From an uncultured Winogradskyella sp. (GTDB lineage Bacteria; Bacteroidota; Bacteroidia; Flavobacteriales; Flavobacteriaceae), in assembly GCA_913055905.1 (NCBI GenBank), contig CAJXLB010000004.1, positions 186,001 through 250,000 on the forward strand: DNA of 64,000 nucleotides. Reading direction: 5' to 3'. A model generated the notes under the pieces. It had not been told where the DNA came from and searched no databases. It saw only the letters and a program-made list of their open reading frames with translations. Position numbers and translations under genes: made by a program. This document shows positions 1 through 9,052 of this stretch, one piece after another. Each line of letters begins with the position of its first letter. Position 1 is the first letter of the stretch.

Positions 1-159
1 ATCCACAAAAGTCTTAACGAGTAATGCTATGCCTGTTACGCCACCGTCTAAAAAGCCATTAGGCAAAAGAAAGGCCTTTAATCCAATACTGGCCAAAATA
101 ACGCCCAGAGCTATCTGGCCATATTCAGAGAAGAAGTTATAGGTCTTTGAGTGTTTCAT
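1..159 (-). CDS. YitT family membrane protein, N-terminal fragment
   Basis: Only the first 53 codons are in the window; the gene runs off the left edge. The fragment has a short polar N-terminus and then a hydrophobic segment (around residues 15-33) followed by LPNGFLDGGVTGIALL, which resembles the start of YitT/DUF161 integral membrane proteins. The molecular function of that family is not settled. The ATG overlaps the stop codon of the upstream esterase gene by one base (TAATG), so the two are probably co-transcribed and translationally coupled. The family call rests on a short stretch and is moderately secure. Confidence 0.6.
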   Translation of the reverse strand, partial: MKHSKTYNFFSEYGQIALGVILASIGLKAFLLPNGFLDGGVTGIALLVKTFVD

Positions 160-1070
160 TATAGTTTTTTGTTCCCACTTCTAAAGGTGTCGCTAATAAA
201 CTCTAGTCCTATGGGTAAAGACTGTATCCAGAAATTCCAGGTATGCCCACCATCCCTAACACGGTACTCATGCGGAATTCCCTTTTTTAGTAATTGGATA
301 TGCAATGTGGAATTTCCGATAGCTAAAAAGTCGTCATCGCCACAATCAAAATAGATTTTTACGGTTTTTAGCTGTTCGGCTGGTTTTGTCTCAATGAGTT
401 GAAAAAGGTTGTATTCCCTAATTGCTTCGGTGATACGGTCTTCTCCTGTTGCACCGATGACCGAAGGCGAAATTCGGCCAAAATAGTCATCAAAACTTTT
501 TTGTGATTCTACCATTAGTTGTTCCTCAGTGCTAATTCCAGAACTAAATCCTGCGCAAGCTCCAAATAAGTCATGATATTTAAGAGCCAATCGTAAACTT
601 CCAGCACCTCCCATGGATAAGCCGCTAATTCCACGAAACTTTTTGTCTGATTTTATCTTATACGTGCTTTCTACAAAGGGCATAAATTCCTTTATGAACA
701 TATCTTCATAAGGGTAGGTGCCATCGTCTTTATTCATATAGAGTCTATCATCACCGTCTGGCATAATAATAACTAAAGGCTCAATTTTATTGCCTTTAAT
801 GAGTTGATCCACAACTGTTTTTAATTGGCCTTGACTAATCCAGTCGGTTTCATTTCCCGTAAAACCGTTTAAAAGGTATACAATGGGATAATTTTCTTGG
901 GCACTTTCATAACCATGAGGAAGATAAACAGAATACCGTACCGTGGTTTTAAGAAGTTCACTTTGCATTTCAAGACTCTTTAAAACCTTGCTTTGGGAAT
1001 TGCTGCTAGTTACTAATAAAACAATCACTAGCAGGGACAAAAGATATTTCTTGGTGGTCTCTAAGTACAT
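159..1070 (-). CDS. Secreted alpha/beta-hydrolase esterase (esterase D / PF00756 type)
   Basis: A 303-residue protein with an N-terminal hydrophobic signal segment (about residues 9-26), so it is probably exported. The nucleophile elbow GLSMGG puts the catalytic Ser near residue 152. A CGDDD segment near 243-247 supplies the likely acid, and GGHTW near 274-278 supplies the His. YLLNGFTGNETDW fits the oxyanion-side loop of the esterase D / S-formylglutathione hydrolase fold. Members hydrolyse short acyl esters, carbohydrate esters (acetyl or feruloyl) or act as mycolyltransferase relatives; the substrate cannot be read from sequence. Its stop overlaps the downstream YitT start. Confidence 0.8.
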   Translation of the reverse strand: MYLETTKKYLLSLLVIVLLVTSSNSQSKVLKSLEMQSELLKTTVRYSVYLPHGYESAQENYPIVYLLNGFTGNETDWISQGQLKTVVDQLIKGNKIEPLVIIMPDGDDRLYMNKDDGTYPYEDMFIKEFMPFVESTYKIKSDKKFRGISGLSMGGAGSLRLALKYHDLFGACAGFSSGISTEEQLMVESQKSFDDYFGRISPSVIGATGEDRITEAIREYNLFQLIETKPAEQLKTVKIYFDCGDDDFLAIGNSTLHIQLLKKGIPHEYRVRDGGHTWNFWIQSLPIGLEFISDTFRSGNKKL

Positions 1071-1226
1071 AATGATGTGTAAAGCTCTTCTTTCAAATAT
1101 ATTGAAATATTAGGGTAAAAAAGCCTGTACGGAAAATAAAAAACTCGAGTTTTACACTGAAGCTAAGCCAGACAGAGCCCTATTTTAAAAATAAATAAGT
1201 TTTGGTATGAAGCCTTTTAAAATGGT

Positions 1227-1472
1227 TTAATGCTGCTGATCGGTTTGGTTTTTCTTCGATTTAAAAACAGAACGGACTAATAATCGAATAAGCAGTATAA
1301 ATGGAAAACCATGTAGAACTACATCAAAATAATCTTGTGCCTGCATTCCTTTGGCGCCACCAGCAAGCCATCGCAGTTTTCCGATAATATGTGGCTCAGG
1401 AAAAAAAGGTGCTAAACCGAGGGTTAAGCATAGGAGCACCACTAAACGCCAATCATTAATAAGTTTACGCAT
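1227..1472 (-). CDS. Small two-helix membrane protein of unknown function
   Basis: 81 residues. One hydrophobic segment lies at about residues 9-24 and a second at about 52-68, separated by a loop with the motif KLRWLAGGAKGM; the C-terminus is lysine-rich. I recall similar short proteins in flavobacteria but attach no function. The ATG is unusual in its setting: the T-run of a strong inverted repeat (1475-1510) ends only two bases upstream, so the mRNA of this gene must either read through that hairpin or start inside it. Confidence 0.7.
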   Translation of the reverse strand: MRKLINDWRLVVLLCLTLGLAPFFPEPHIIGKLRWLAGGAKGMQAQDYFDVVLHGFPFILLIRLLVRSVFKSKKNQTDQQH

Positions 1473-1474
1473 AA

Positions 1475-1510
1475 AAAAAAGTCTATTTAAAGTTAAAAAT
1501 AGACTTTTTT
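1475..1510 (-). terminator. Rho-independent terminator of the 48-aa gene
   Basis: A stem of about 14 bp (AAAAAAGTCTATTT paired with AAATAGACTTTTTT, 7-8 nt loop), followed on the minus strand by eight T. It terminates the gene at 1529-1675 and abuts the start codon of the gene at 1227-1472. The A-rich arms make it potentially bidirectional. Confidence 0.7.
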
Positions 1511-1528
1511 AGTTAGCTCATTTATATG

Positions 1529-1675
1529 TTATTTTTTGTTTTGTTGATTTTTAATGGTTGCCTCATCAATATCAAAATCATTAGTGTTCGACTTGCGAGG
1601 CAAACCATTTGGATTAACAGGGTTGTCCTGTTCTTTTATTCTTTTAAATTTTCGTTTATCTTTTATTATTCCCAT
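1529..1675 (-). CDS. Small basic hypothetical protein (48 aa)
   Basis: A short frame, ATG at 1675 to TAA at 1529. The product is very hydrophilic: a Lys/Arg-rich N-terminal third (MGIIKDKRKFKRIKEQ), a central NPVNPNGLPRKSN and an Asp/Gln/Lys-rich end. No membrane segment or signal. The NPNGLPR segment looks like short conserved flavobacterial proteins I have seen annotated only as hypothetical. Support comes from the plausible protein-like composition and the strong terminator directly downstream. Function unknown. Confidence 0.5.
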   Translation of the reverse strand: MGIIKDKRKFKRIKEQDNPVNPNGLPRKSNTNDFDIDEATIKNQQNKK

Positions 1676-2070
1676 ATTTTTTTATGATTTATTCTTAGGA
1701 ATAATATAGGCATTAACTAGGTTTATTTTTCACAAGGGCTTATTAAAACCTTGAGTTATAATGTTAAATACTATTAATTATAGCATAATTGATCACGTCT
1801 CTTAGCTCTGCTATTGTTTTTTAGTTTTATTCTTAAACCTTAAAAAGGCGTATAAAAGTATGCTCAAGGCCTATTTCTTAGGTCCTTAATTTTGAATAAC
1901 CCAAAGCATTGAAAAACCGCTCTACATCGGTCTTCCTAATCTAAGGGAGTTTTAGTAAGTTGAATTTTGATTCTAAGAACGAACAACTACGCAACAAAGG
2001 CCCTAGAAAGGCTCTATTTTTTTAAACCTTACATCAAGTGTATTTATAGAGTTGATTTAGCCTAAATTTA
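1676..2070. other. 395-bp intergenic region, no gene seen
   Basis: Lies between the stop of the OmpA-like gene and the 48-aa gene, both on the minus strand. AT-rich, with stops in all frames. It must hold the promoter of the 48-aa gene. I see no convincing hairpin with a T-run, no RNA gene and no repeat. Confidence 0.5.
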
Positions 2071-2739
2071 TCAGTCTTTGGTAGCTTTAGCATCTTCAAT
2101 CATTTGTTCATTGGCAACGATACCTATTTCTACTCTTCTGTTTTTTGCCTGCCCTTCTTTTGTGGCATTGTCAAATCTAGGTGCTGTTTCTCCATAACCT
2201 TTTACAGACATTCTTGCGGCTGCCACACCTTTTGATTGTAGATAACTAGCTACTGCTTTTGCGCGATTGTTCGATAAGGTCATATTGTAGTTTTCATCAC
2301 CAGAACTGTCCGTATGCCCTTCTATTATCAAGTCTGTATCTGGAAATTCTGTAAATACCTCAGCAATTTTATCCAAATTGGCTTTAGAGGCGGTTGTCAA
2401 ATCTGCACTATTCAAAGCAAAAGTAACACCACTTTTATCATCAAAAACAACTTGGATACCCTCACCGATACGTTTTACCTCTGCACTAGGCAATACCTCC
2501 TCAATTTTTTGGGCTTGTTTGTCCATTTGCCTACCGATTATCGCTCCAGTTGTTCCACCTACGGCAGCACCAATTAAGGCTCCTTTTATATTACCACCGA
2601 TGAGTCCTCCAGCTATGGCACCGCCAACAACCCCTAGGCCTGCACCTTTCTGTGATTTGTTAGCGTTTTGTATGGCTTTACAATTTAGGTTTAGACTTAA
2701 TACTGAACCAATAAGGAAAATAGATACTATTTTTTTCAT
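2071..2739 (-). CDS. OmpA-family lipoprotein with glycine-zipper domain
   Basis: 222 residues. A lipoprotein signal ends at Cys20 (LNLNC). Residues about 32-68 form a glycine zipper (GGAIAGGLIGG, GALIGAAVGG), as in YMGG/Gly-zipper proteins. Residues about 105-210 form an OmpA-like peptidoglycan-binding domain with IIEGHTDSSGD, NRAKAVASYL and GQAKNRRVEI. The protein should be anchored in the outer membrane and bind peptidoglycan through the C-terminal domain, as in Pal/YiaD proteins. It follows a lipocalin-like lipoprotein gene by 26 bp, probably in one operon. Negatively charged tail; nothing missing. Confidence 0.88.
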   Translation of the reverse strand: MKKIVSIFLIGSVLSLNLNCKAIQNANKSQKGAGLGVVGGAIAGGLIGGNIKGALIGAAVGGTTGAIIGRQMDKQAQKIEEVLPSAEVKRIGEGIQVVFDDKSGVTFALNSADLTTASKANLDKIAEVFTEFPDTDLIIEGHTDSSGDENYNMTLSNNRAKAVASYLQSKGVAAARMSVKGYGETAPRFDNATKEGQAKNRRVEIGIVANEQMIEDAKATKD

Positions 2740-2765
2740 GATATTTAATCTTTTAATACTATTGT

Positions 2766-3272
2766 TTATAAGTTGATTTCGTCAGATATTTTTTGAAATG
2801 TGAAAACCACATCAAAATCTTTATCTTGGTGTGTGGTTTCTATTTTTGCCTCCATTTCAGATGATGAAAGATTGTTAATGTGCATGCGATAGCCTGATTT
2901 TTTCGCACCAAGAGGCTTGTTTTTTTCATCTACTAACTTAAATTGAAAATAGGTTGAATCTTCTACAGGCTCAAAAAACGACCATAAAATGCGTTGAGAC
3001 ATGGCCTCGCAATTATTTGTTTGGTTCAGGGTGAATTTTCCTGTTCCGTTATTTGGAATAAACACCCATTCACTATTCTTAAAACAAGCAGAATCTGCCG
3101 TATCAAAAATATAAGCTTTGTAAAGGCCTTCTTCACCAACAAATTTGATATTGGTAACCTCCCAAGTCCCTTTTAGGTCTCGTTTGTTCGGTTTACTCAC
3201 ACCTGTTGTGGATTTCGATGCCGAACAGGAAAAAATCACTACACAAACCAGTATTGAAATAAGTTGTTTCAT
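2766..3272 (-). CDS. Lipocalin-like lipoprotein
   Basis: About 168 residues from ATG 3272 (a TTG four codons upstream is a weaker start). A lipoprotein signal (ISILVCVVIFSCSAS) precedes a KRDLKGTWEVTNI segment, the usual opening of lipocalin-like domains in Bacteroidota. The rest is beta-rich, ending in VVFTFQKI. The ligand is unknown. First gene of a probable two-gene operon with the OmpA-like lipoprotein, which suggests an outer-membrane role. Confidence 0.72.
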   Translation of the reverse strand: MKQLISILVCVVIFSCSASKSTTGVSKPNKRDLKGTWEVTNIKFVGEEGLYKAYIFDTADSACFKNSEWVFIPNNGTGKFTLNQTNNCEAMSQRILWSFFEPVEDSTYFQFKLVDEKNKPLGAKKSGYRMHINNLSSSEMEAKIETTHQDKDFDVVFTFQKISDEINL

Positions 3273-3336
3273 AGTTTTAATCAATATTCAATTATATTTT
3301 AAGGTATTACGATTTTCATCTAATCATAGGAACCTA

Positions 3337-3519
3337 TTAATGGTGTCTTCCGCCATTGTATACATCCACACCAATATGTGGCCTAACCCTTGGTCCATTT
3401 GGTCCCCAGTTCACATCGATTCCGGCATGTGTTCTTAATTGTGCGCCAGAGCACGAATTAAACGTTGTTAGCGATCCGTAGAATGCCACGGCTATTAATA
3501 TCCTAAGTATAGTTTTCAT
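3337..3519 (-). CDS. Small putative lipoprotein (60 aa)
   Basis: A longer frame is open upstream, but the ATG at 3519 gives a clean signal peptide (MKTILRILIAVAFYGSL) and a lipobox-like FNSC-SG at about residue 24. The mature part is only about 36 residues, Gly/Pro/His-rich (HAGIDVNWGPNGPRVRPHIG), with a short repeated theme HAGIDV / HIGVDV, ending in Arg-His-His. Function unknown. The repeated G(I/V)DV units suggest a short structural tail. Confidence 0.6.
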   Translation of the reverse strand: MKTILRILIAVAFYGSLTTFNSCSGAQLRTHAGIDVNWGPNGPRVRPHIGVDVYNGGRHH

Positions 3520-3565
3520 GTTTATTGTAATTTTAAAAGCATTAGTGATTTTACATCGCATTGGT

Positions 3566-4411
3566 TTAATTGGAATAATTCTGTGCGCACAACGTAGCGC
3601 CATGAGGGTCTTGAAATATTATAATAGATCCATAATCTGTACTCTGAGGCTCTAGCATGATATTAGCATTAAGAGCTTCTAGTTTGGTATTAAGATTTGC
3701 AATATCCGCTATGTTAATGTAAGGCACCCATTGTGTATTTGCACCTTCTACAGGATTGGTAATCATTCCTGCTACTTTATCACTTTCTTTTTCAAAATAC
3801 CAGTAGGGCTTGTCTTTAACTTTAGAAGCTTTGGTCTCAATATTCCAGACTTTTTCATAGAAGGCTTTACTAGTATCGGCATTGGTACTCCATAGCTCCG
3901 CCCATATCCATTGATTAGGTCCATTATCTATTAAAGAAATTGGAGAAGCAGGGTTATTGATATAAGCCATTTTCTCACCTAAAGGACCTTCCAGTATAAC
4001 TTGTTGGCCTGTGCCACTTACATTAAATGAGTCTATTAAAAGTCTTCCACCATTATCGATATATCTTTTGGTAATGTCTTTTACACTGCCCACAGAAACA
4101 GAAGCCAGCCAAATACTAGCATCTGCTTTAGGTAATTCTAGCATACTTCCAATAGGAACACTTTTATATTTGATAATTACAAATTTCTGACCTTTGAGAT
4201 TGATGTCTTGGAAGCTCCAATCAAAAATACTTCCGTAGAATTGTTTTGATTCTTCAATATTAGGTGTGACAAGATTGTACCAAACAATTTTTCCGTAATC
4301 GTTCATTGTACTTTGGACCTGCTCAACTGTGGGCTTTTCTCTGTAATCAATTGAAAAAGAGGTTAGACTTATAAATGAAAAGGTTAACAGTGCTAAAATT
4401 ATAGGTTTCAT
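3566..4411 (-). CDS. Exported two-domain VOC (glyoxalase-fold) protein
   Basis: From ATG 4411 the protein starts MKPIILALLTFSFISLTSFS, a signal peptide; an ATG ten codons earlier would bury it. The mature protein holds two vicinal-oxygen-chelate domains, each opening with a KIVWYNLVTPN / WIWAELWSTN strand. Each domain contains a xSKxFY helix (EESKQFYGSIFDWS, DTSKAFYEKVWNI), and the second ends in FQDPHGATL. Such proteins are often labelled glyoxalase/bleomycin-resistance or hydroxylase. The substrate cannot be read, and export is less usual for the family. Confidence 0.75.
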   Translation of the reverse strand: MKPIILALLTFSFISLTSFSIDYREKPTVEQVQSTMNDYGKIVWYNLVTPNIEESKQFYGSIFDWSFQDINLKGQKFVIIKYKSVPIGSMLELPKADASIWLASVSVGSVKDITKRYIDNGGRLLIDSFNVSGTGQQVILEGPLGEKMAYINNPASPISLIDNGPNQWIWAELWSTNADTSKAFYEKVWNIETKASKVKDKPYWYFEKESDKVAGMITNPVEGANTQWVPYINIADIANLNTKLEALNANIMLEPQSTDYGSIIIFQDPHGATLCAQNYSN

Positions 4412-4736
4412 AATATCGATTTTAAGTGTTTCATGTGGCATTTAGATTATTCTTTGTATTGTGTCCGGATTGACTTTATCTAATTGTTTCCAGGGCCTTA
4501 ATATCCGAAAAATTTATTGGGCTCATTTTCAATGGCTTGTCGTCAAAACTTTTCAATTTCTATAGGTTTGTCTCTTACTTTCACCAAACTTTTCTGTGAT
4601 AACACTTAGATTTTAACTTTCTTATTCTAAATTAATAATTTTTGTGATTTCATTGCGTATGTGAATGGTAAAATTGCTTTTTTTCCAGTAGTAAAACTTT
4701 TGTCTCTTAGTAGTTTAACTAAAATAATATAGATAA
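4412..4736. other. 325-bp intergenic region after trpA
   Basis: Lies between the stop of trpA and the start of the VOC gene, both on the minus strand. It should contain the 3' end of the trp transcript and the VOC promoter. I find only a weak imperfect inverted repeat (about 4690-4725) without a T-run, and no open frame of note. Confidence 0.4.
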
Positions 4737-5498
4737 CTATTTTATTAATGAAGTAAAATTCGAAATTGTATGGATGCCTTTTTGTGTCAAATATTTTATA
4801 AAAGCACTACCAATAATGGCACCTTTAGCATGTTCTGTCGCTTGCTTAAAAGTTTCATGATTTGAAATCCCAAAGCCAACTATTTGAGGGTTCTTCAGAT
4901 TCATGGCTGCAATGCGCTTAAAATACTCAGTCTGCTCCGGCCCGAAACCTTTTTGGGCACCTGTAGTGCTAGCAGAGCTCACCATGTAAATAAATCCTTG
5001 AGATACAGAATCGATAAATCGGATGCGTTCATCTGAAGTCTGTGGTGTTATCAGAAAGACATTAATCAAGCCATATTTTTCAAAAATAGCTTGATATTTC
5101 TCATGATAAACATCTACGGGTAAGTCTGGGATAATAAGGCCATCTATTCCTATTTGTGCGCATGTCTTACAAAAGTCTTCCACACCATATTGCAGAATAG
5201 GATTAAAATAGCCCATAATGAGTAACGGAATGGATACTGTTGCCCGAATGTCTTTAAGTTGATTGAAGAGCAATTGACTCGTCATCCCATTTTTTAAAGC
5301 TTTGGTAGAACTGTCTTGTATCGTTGGGCCGTCAGCAAGAGGGTCACTAAAAGGAAGCCCTATTTCTATCATATCAACACCATTTTCTTCTAAACTCTTG
5401 ATAATACTTACTGTATCGTTAAGATTAGGATAGCCAGCGGTAAAATATATGGATAGGAGTTTTTTGTCTTCACTTAGTTTTTTGTTGATTCTATTCAT
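4737..5498 (-). CDS. trpA: Tryptophan synthase alpha chain
   Basis: 253 residues, normal for TrpA. It cleaves indole-3-glycerol phosphate to indole and glyceraldehyde 3-phosphate and passes indole to TrpB. Visible landmarks are YFTAGYPN, the catalytic Glu in MIEIGLPFSDPLADGP (with the second acidic residue in that segment), GLIIPDLPV, and the phosphate-binding VGFGIS. Last gene of the trpEGDCFBA operon; trpB ends one base upstream of its ATG, so translation is probably coupled. Regulation is by the leader attenuator in front of trpE. Confidence 0.97.
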   Translation of the reverse strand: MNRINKKLSEDKKLLSIYFTAGYPNLNDTVSIIKSLEENGVDMIEIGLPFSDPLADGPTIQDSSTKALKNGMTSQLLFNQLKDIRATVSIPLLIMGYFNPILQYGVEDFCKTCAQIGIDGLIIPDLPVDVYHEKYQAIFEKYGLINVFLITPQTSDERIRFIDSVSQGFIYMVSSASTTGAQKGFGPEQTEYFKRIAAMNLKNPQIVGFGISNHETFKQATEHAKGAIIGSAFIKYLTQKGIHTISNFTSLIK

Positions 5499-5499
5499 T

Positions 5500-6681
5500 T
5501 TATAATTTAAAATAGTCGATATAATTCTGTAAATCCTTGTCGCCTCTACCGGAAAGATTTACCACCACAATGTCATCAGGTTTAAATGTCTTATGTTCAA
5601 AAATGGCAAAGGCATGTGAGGTTTCAATAGCTGGAATTATACCTTCTAACTGCGATAATTCTAATCCTGCGGTCATAGCTTCGTCGTCGGTTATGGCTAT
5701 AAATTCAGCACGACCCGTTTTGTAAAGGTTAGCGTGCATTGGTCCAACGCCTGGATAATCTAATCCTGCCGAAATAGAGTAGGGCTCTGTAATCTGACCA
5801 TCCTTGGTTTGCATCAATAAGGTTTTGCTCCCATGAATAATTCCCTCTTTACCAAGAATTGAAGTAGCTGCACTTTCTCCGCTATCCACGCCTTTTCCTG
5901 CTGCTTCAACAGCGATTATTTTAACGTCTTCATTGTCTAAATAGTGATAATAAGTTCCAGCCGCGTTAGAGCCACCTCCCACACAGGCTATGAGATAGTG
6001 AGGATTTTCGGTTCCTTCTTTTTCTAGCAATTGCTGCTTAATTTCTTCTGAGACTACGGATTGAAATCTCGCTACCATATCTGGAAAAGGATGTGGTCCA
6101 ACCACGCTTCCTACAATGTAGTGCGTGTCCAAAGGATTATTTATCCAATCGCGCATGGCTTCATTAGTGGCATCTTTAAGAGTGCGACTTCCAGATAGTG
6201 CGGGAACAACCTTTGCGCCCAACATTTTCATTCGAGCTACATTTGGAGCTTGCCTAGCGATATCAATTTCGCCCATATATACCACACATTCAATTCCCAT
6301 TAAGGCGCAAACAGTAGCTGTGGCCACACCATGCTGACCAGCTCCTGTCTCTGCGATAATACGCGTCTTACCTAGACGTTTGGCGAGAAGAATCTGTCCT
6401 ATGGTATTGTTTACCTTATGCGCTCCTGTATGATTGAGGTCTTCACGCTTAAGATAAATCTTGGTGTTATACTTTTCTGATAAACGTTTGGCAAAATATA
6501 ATGGTGATGGTCTGCCCACGTAATCCTTTAAAAGTTGGTGAAACTCTTCTTGAAAGGAAGGCTCTGATGTTATTTTAAGATAATTCTGTCTTAGCTCATC
6601 TATATTTGGATATAACATTTCGGGAATGTAAGCACCTCCAAATTCTCCGTAATAGCCTTTGTCATCAACGTTGTAACTCAT
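5500..6681 (-). CDS. trpB: Tryptophan synthase beta chain
   Basis: 393 residues, full length. PLP enzyme that condenses indole with serine. It begins with the canonical [13 protein letters not shown], has the PLP lysine in [25 protein letters not shown] in the COMM-type region, the phosphate loop GGGSNAAG and the C-terminal SGRGDKD. Its start overlaps the end of trpF by 17 nt, which indicates tight coupling. It forms the alpha2beta2 complex with the product of the next gene. Confidence 0.97.
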   Translation of the reverse strand: MSYNVDDKGYYGEFGGAYIPEMLYPNIDELRQNYLKITSEPSFQEEFHQLLKDYVGRPSPLYFAKRLSEKYNTKIYLKREDLNHTGAHKVNNTIGQILLAKRLGKTRIIAETGAGQHGVATATVCALMGIECVVYMGEIDIARQAPNVARMKMLGAKVVPALSGSRTLKDATNEAMRDWINNPLDTHYIVGSVVGPHPFPDMVARFQSVVSEEIKQQLLEKEGTENPHYLIACVGGGSNAAGTYYHYLDNEDVKIIAVEAAGKGVDSGESAATSILGKEGIIHGSKTLLMQTKDGQITEPYSISAGLDYPGVGPMHANLYKTGRAEFIAITDDEAMTAGLELSQLEGIIPAIETSHAFAIFEHKTFKPDDIVVVNLSGRGDKDLQNYIDYFKL

Positions 6682-7279
6682 GTTTAAATTTTTCTAATTC
6701 TTCAATTTTTTTCAATCCTGGTTTTTCTTCAAATTTACTATTTACATCAACAGCATAACAGTATTTTGAGGCTGAACTTTTTTTGAATTCAAATAAGTTT
6801 TCCAAACTGTTTAAACCAATACCACCACTTAAAAAATAGGGTTTTGTTGATGGGTAATTCTTTAAGACATTCCAATCAAATCCATAGCCATTACCACCAG
6901 GCAGTGCACCCTTTGTATCAAATAGATAGTAATCGCAAACCGATTCATAAGGTTGTAAAAACCTAAAATCGAAATCATCCTTAATGGAAAACACCTTGAT
7001 TACCGTAATATTTTTTAAATTTTGGCAGAATTCAGCCGATTCATTACCGTGGAGTTGCACCACATCTAGATTGTGTTTTTCAATGGTGTCTGTCACAACC
7101 TTCACATCTTCATTAACAAAAACACCTACTTTTTGAATAGAATCTGGAAGCTCAGGAATTTGGCCTGTAAAAAATCGGGCCGATTTCTCATAAAAAATAA
7201 AACCCATAAAGTCGGGTTGCAGTGCTGCAACCGCTTCTATGTTGTCTTTGTATTTCATGCCGCAGACCTTTAGCTTCAT
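6665..7279 (-). CDS. trpF: Phosphoribosylanthranilate isomerase
   Basis: 204 residues, typical of monofunctional TrpF. A TIM barrel converting N-(5-phosphoribosyl)anthranilate to CdRP. The general base Cys lies in KVCGMK near the N-terminus. VGVFVN and VQLHGNES mark the barrel strands, and [12 protein letters not shown] is the phosphate-binding end. It overlaps trpC upstream by 4 nt (ATGA) and trpB downstream by 17 nt. The enzymes are separate here, unlike the fused TrpC-TrpF of enterobacteria. Confidence 0.95.
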   Translation of the reverse strand: MKLKVCGMKYKDNIEAVAALQPDFMGFIFYEKSARFFTGQIPELPDSIQKVGVFVNEDVKVVTDTIEKHNLDVVQLHGNESAEFCQNLKNITVIKVFSIKDDFDFRFLQPYESVCDYYLFDTKGALPGGNGYGFDWNVLKNYPSTKPYFLSGGIGLNSLENLFEFKKSSASKYCYAVDVNSKFEEKPGLKKIEELEKFKHELQR

Positions 7280-8061
7280 TCTTCTAGGGCTTTTATAAAG
7301 GTGTTAGCTTCCCTTCCAGGATTATCCGTTTTCATAAAGTTTTCTCCGATTAAAAAACCTGAATACCCAAAAGGTTGCAATTCTTTTATTGCTGCTATCG
7401 TGCTTATGCCACTTTCGGATACTTTAACGAATTCATCAGGCATTTTTTCACTTAATTTTTTAGAAGTCTCTAAGCTCACGTTAAAGGTTTTTAAATCACG
7501 ATTATTAACTCCTAACATATCAATGCTAGGCATAATGGACCTTTGCAATTCTTCTTCGTTATGAACTTCAAGAAGCACATCCAGATGAAGGGATTTCGCT
7601 AATTCTGAAAATAGTTTGATTTCAGCGCTGTCCAATACCGCTGCGATAAGCAGTATGACGTCAGCACCATAAGATTTTGCCTCCAGTATTTGGTATTCGT
7701 CAATAATAAATTCCTTTCGCAGTAAGGGCAGCTCACATGTGGCTCGTGCCAGAAGTAAATCGTCTAAACTTCCGCCAAAATATTTCGCATCGGTAAGAAT
7801 GGACATGCCACAGGCTCCAGCCTTTTCATACCCTGATGCCACATCTTGTACATTCAAACTATGATTGATTACAGATTTTGAAGGCGACCGTCGTTTATGT
7901 TCTGCAATAATGCCAGATTTACTATCACGTAAACGTTGTGCCAGTGACTTGGTAGTTCTGTTAAAAAGTACAGAGGTTTCCAATTGAGCCATTGGAATAA
8001 TGGATTTGCGCAATTCTACCTCTTTGCGTTTATCAACTACGATTCTATCTAAGATATTCAT
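7276..8061 (-). CDS. trpC: Indole-3-glycerol phosphate synthase
   Basis: 261 residues. TIM-barrel enzyme that closes the indole ring from CdRP. The active-site signature IIAEHKRRSPSKSVI is present, followed by ILTDAKYFGGS, the catalytic LLRKEFIID, LLEVHNEEE, GVNNRDLKTF and VSESGIS. Start ATG overlaps the trpD stop (ATGA) and its stop overlaps the trpF start, so both junctions are coupled. Fourth gene of the operon. Confidence 0.96.
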   Translation of the reverse strand: MNILDRIVVDKRKEVELRKSIIPMAQLETSVLFNRTTKSLAQRLRDSKSGIIAEHKRRSPSKSVINHSLNVQDVASGYEKAGACGMSILTDAKYFGGSLDDLLLARATCELPLLRKEFIIDEYQILEAKSYGADVILLIAAVLDSAEIKLFSELAKSLHLDVLLEVHNEEELQRSIMPSIDMLGVNNRDLKTFNVSLETSKKLSEKMPDEFVKVSESGISTIAAIKELQPFGYSGFLIGENFMKTDNPGREANTFIKALEE

Positions 8062-9050
8062 TGGCTCAGTGCAATTAATTTATCTAAACTTTGTTTGGCT
8101 CTACCACTGAAGAGCGATTCCTTAGCAAGTTCAAAACCTTCTTTGTGCGAGAGGTTTTTTACAGTGGCAATGGCCAATCCTGCATTGGCACAAACCACAT
8201 TATTTTGAGCTTCTGTTCCGTTGCCATTAATGATATTTAAGAATATTTCTGCGGCTTCTTTCACTGTGTGACCTCCAGAAATATCTTCTGGTAAAATGTG
8301 GTCCATATCGAGTGTTGAGGCATCAAATAAGGTCTCAGATTTGTTAGAAATAACTTTTGCTTTACCAGTCAGTGAAATTTCATCATAACCATCCAGTGCG
8401 TGTACTATAGCATAATTTTTATCGGATTCCTGATACAGATAGCCATACAATCGTAATAGCTCTAGGTTAAACACACCTACCATTTGATTTTTTGGGAATG
8501 CTGGATTTACCATTGGACCAAGCATATTAAAAAATGTTTTAACTCCAAGTTCTCTTCTGATTGGAGCCACATTTTTCATAGCAGGATGAAAAAGTGGTGC
8601 GTGCAATACACAAATCCCAGCTTCCTCTATACTTCGTTTAAGAAAATCTACATCGTTGGAAAATTTAATGCCTAAGTGCTCCATCACATTAGAGGAGCCG
8701 CAGGTTGAAGAGACACCATAATTGCCGTGTTTGGTTACCTGTACTCCTGCACCAGCAGTGACAAAAGAGGATAGGGTAGATATATTGAAGGTGTCTTTTC
8801 CGTCGCCGCCAGTACCACATAAATCTATAGTATTGTAATCTTCTAGATGAACCGGAATACACAATTCTAATAGAGCATCTCTAAATCCGCGTAGCTCTTC
8901 AATAGTTATGCTCCGCATCATATATACGGTTAAGAAAGATGCTATTTGGCTTTGGTTGTATTTACCATTGGAAATATTAACTAATACGCTTTTAGCTTCT
9001 TCGCTAGAAATGCTTTCTTGGTTAATTAATCTATTTAGAATGTCTTTCAT
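8058..9050 (-). CDS. trpD: Anthranilate phosphoribosyltransferase
   Basis: 330 residues. Transfers the phosphoribosyl group of PRPP to anthranilate. The PRPP/phosphate loop GTGGDGKDTFNIST is intact, followed by TKHGNYGVSS, HPAMKNVAPIRRELG and FNMLGPMVNPA, all family hallmarks. It is not fused to TrpG, which is encoded two bases upstream as a separate protein. Overlaps trpC by 4 nt. Confidence 0.96.
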   Translation of the reverse strand: MKDILNRLINQESISSEEAKSVLVNISNGKYNQSQIASFLTVYMMRSITIEELRGFRDALLELCIPVHLEDYNTIDLCGTGGDGKDTFNISTLSSFVTAGAGVQVTKHGNYGVSSTCGSSNVMEHLGIKFSNDVDFLKRSIEEAGICVLHAPLFHPAMKNVAPIRRELGVKTFFNMLGPMVNPAFPKNQMVGVFNLELLRLYGYLYQESDKNYAIVHALDGYDEISLTGKAKVISNKSETLFDASTLDMDHILPEDISGGHTVKEAAEIFLNIINGNGTEAQNNVVCANAGLAIATVKNLSHKEGFELAKESLFSGRAKQSLDKLIALSQ

Positions 9051-9052
9051 AC

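Noticed and set aside
2314..2776. Long plus-strand frames opposite the OmpA-like lipoprotein gene.
   Set aside because: Antisense shadows: the minus-strand frame has a full set of family motifs, while the plus-strand products do not resemble proteins.
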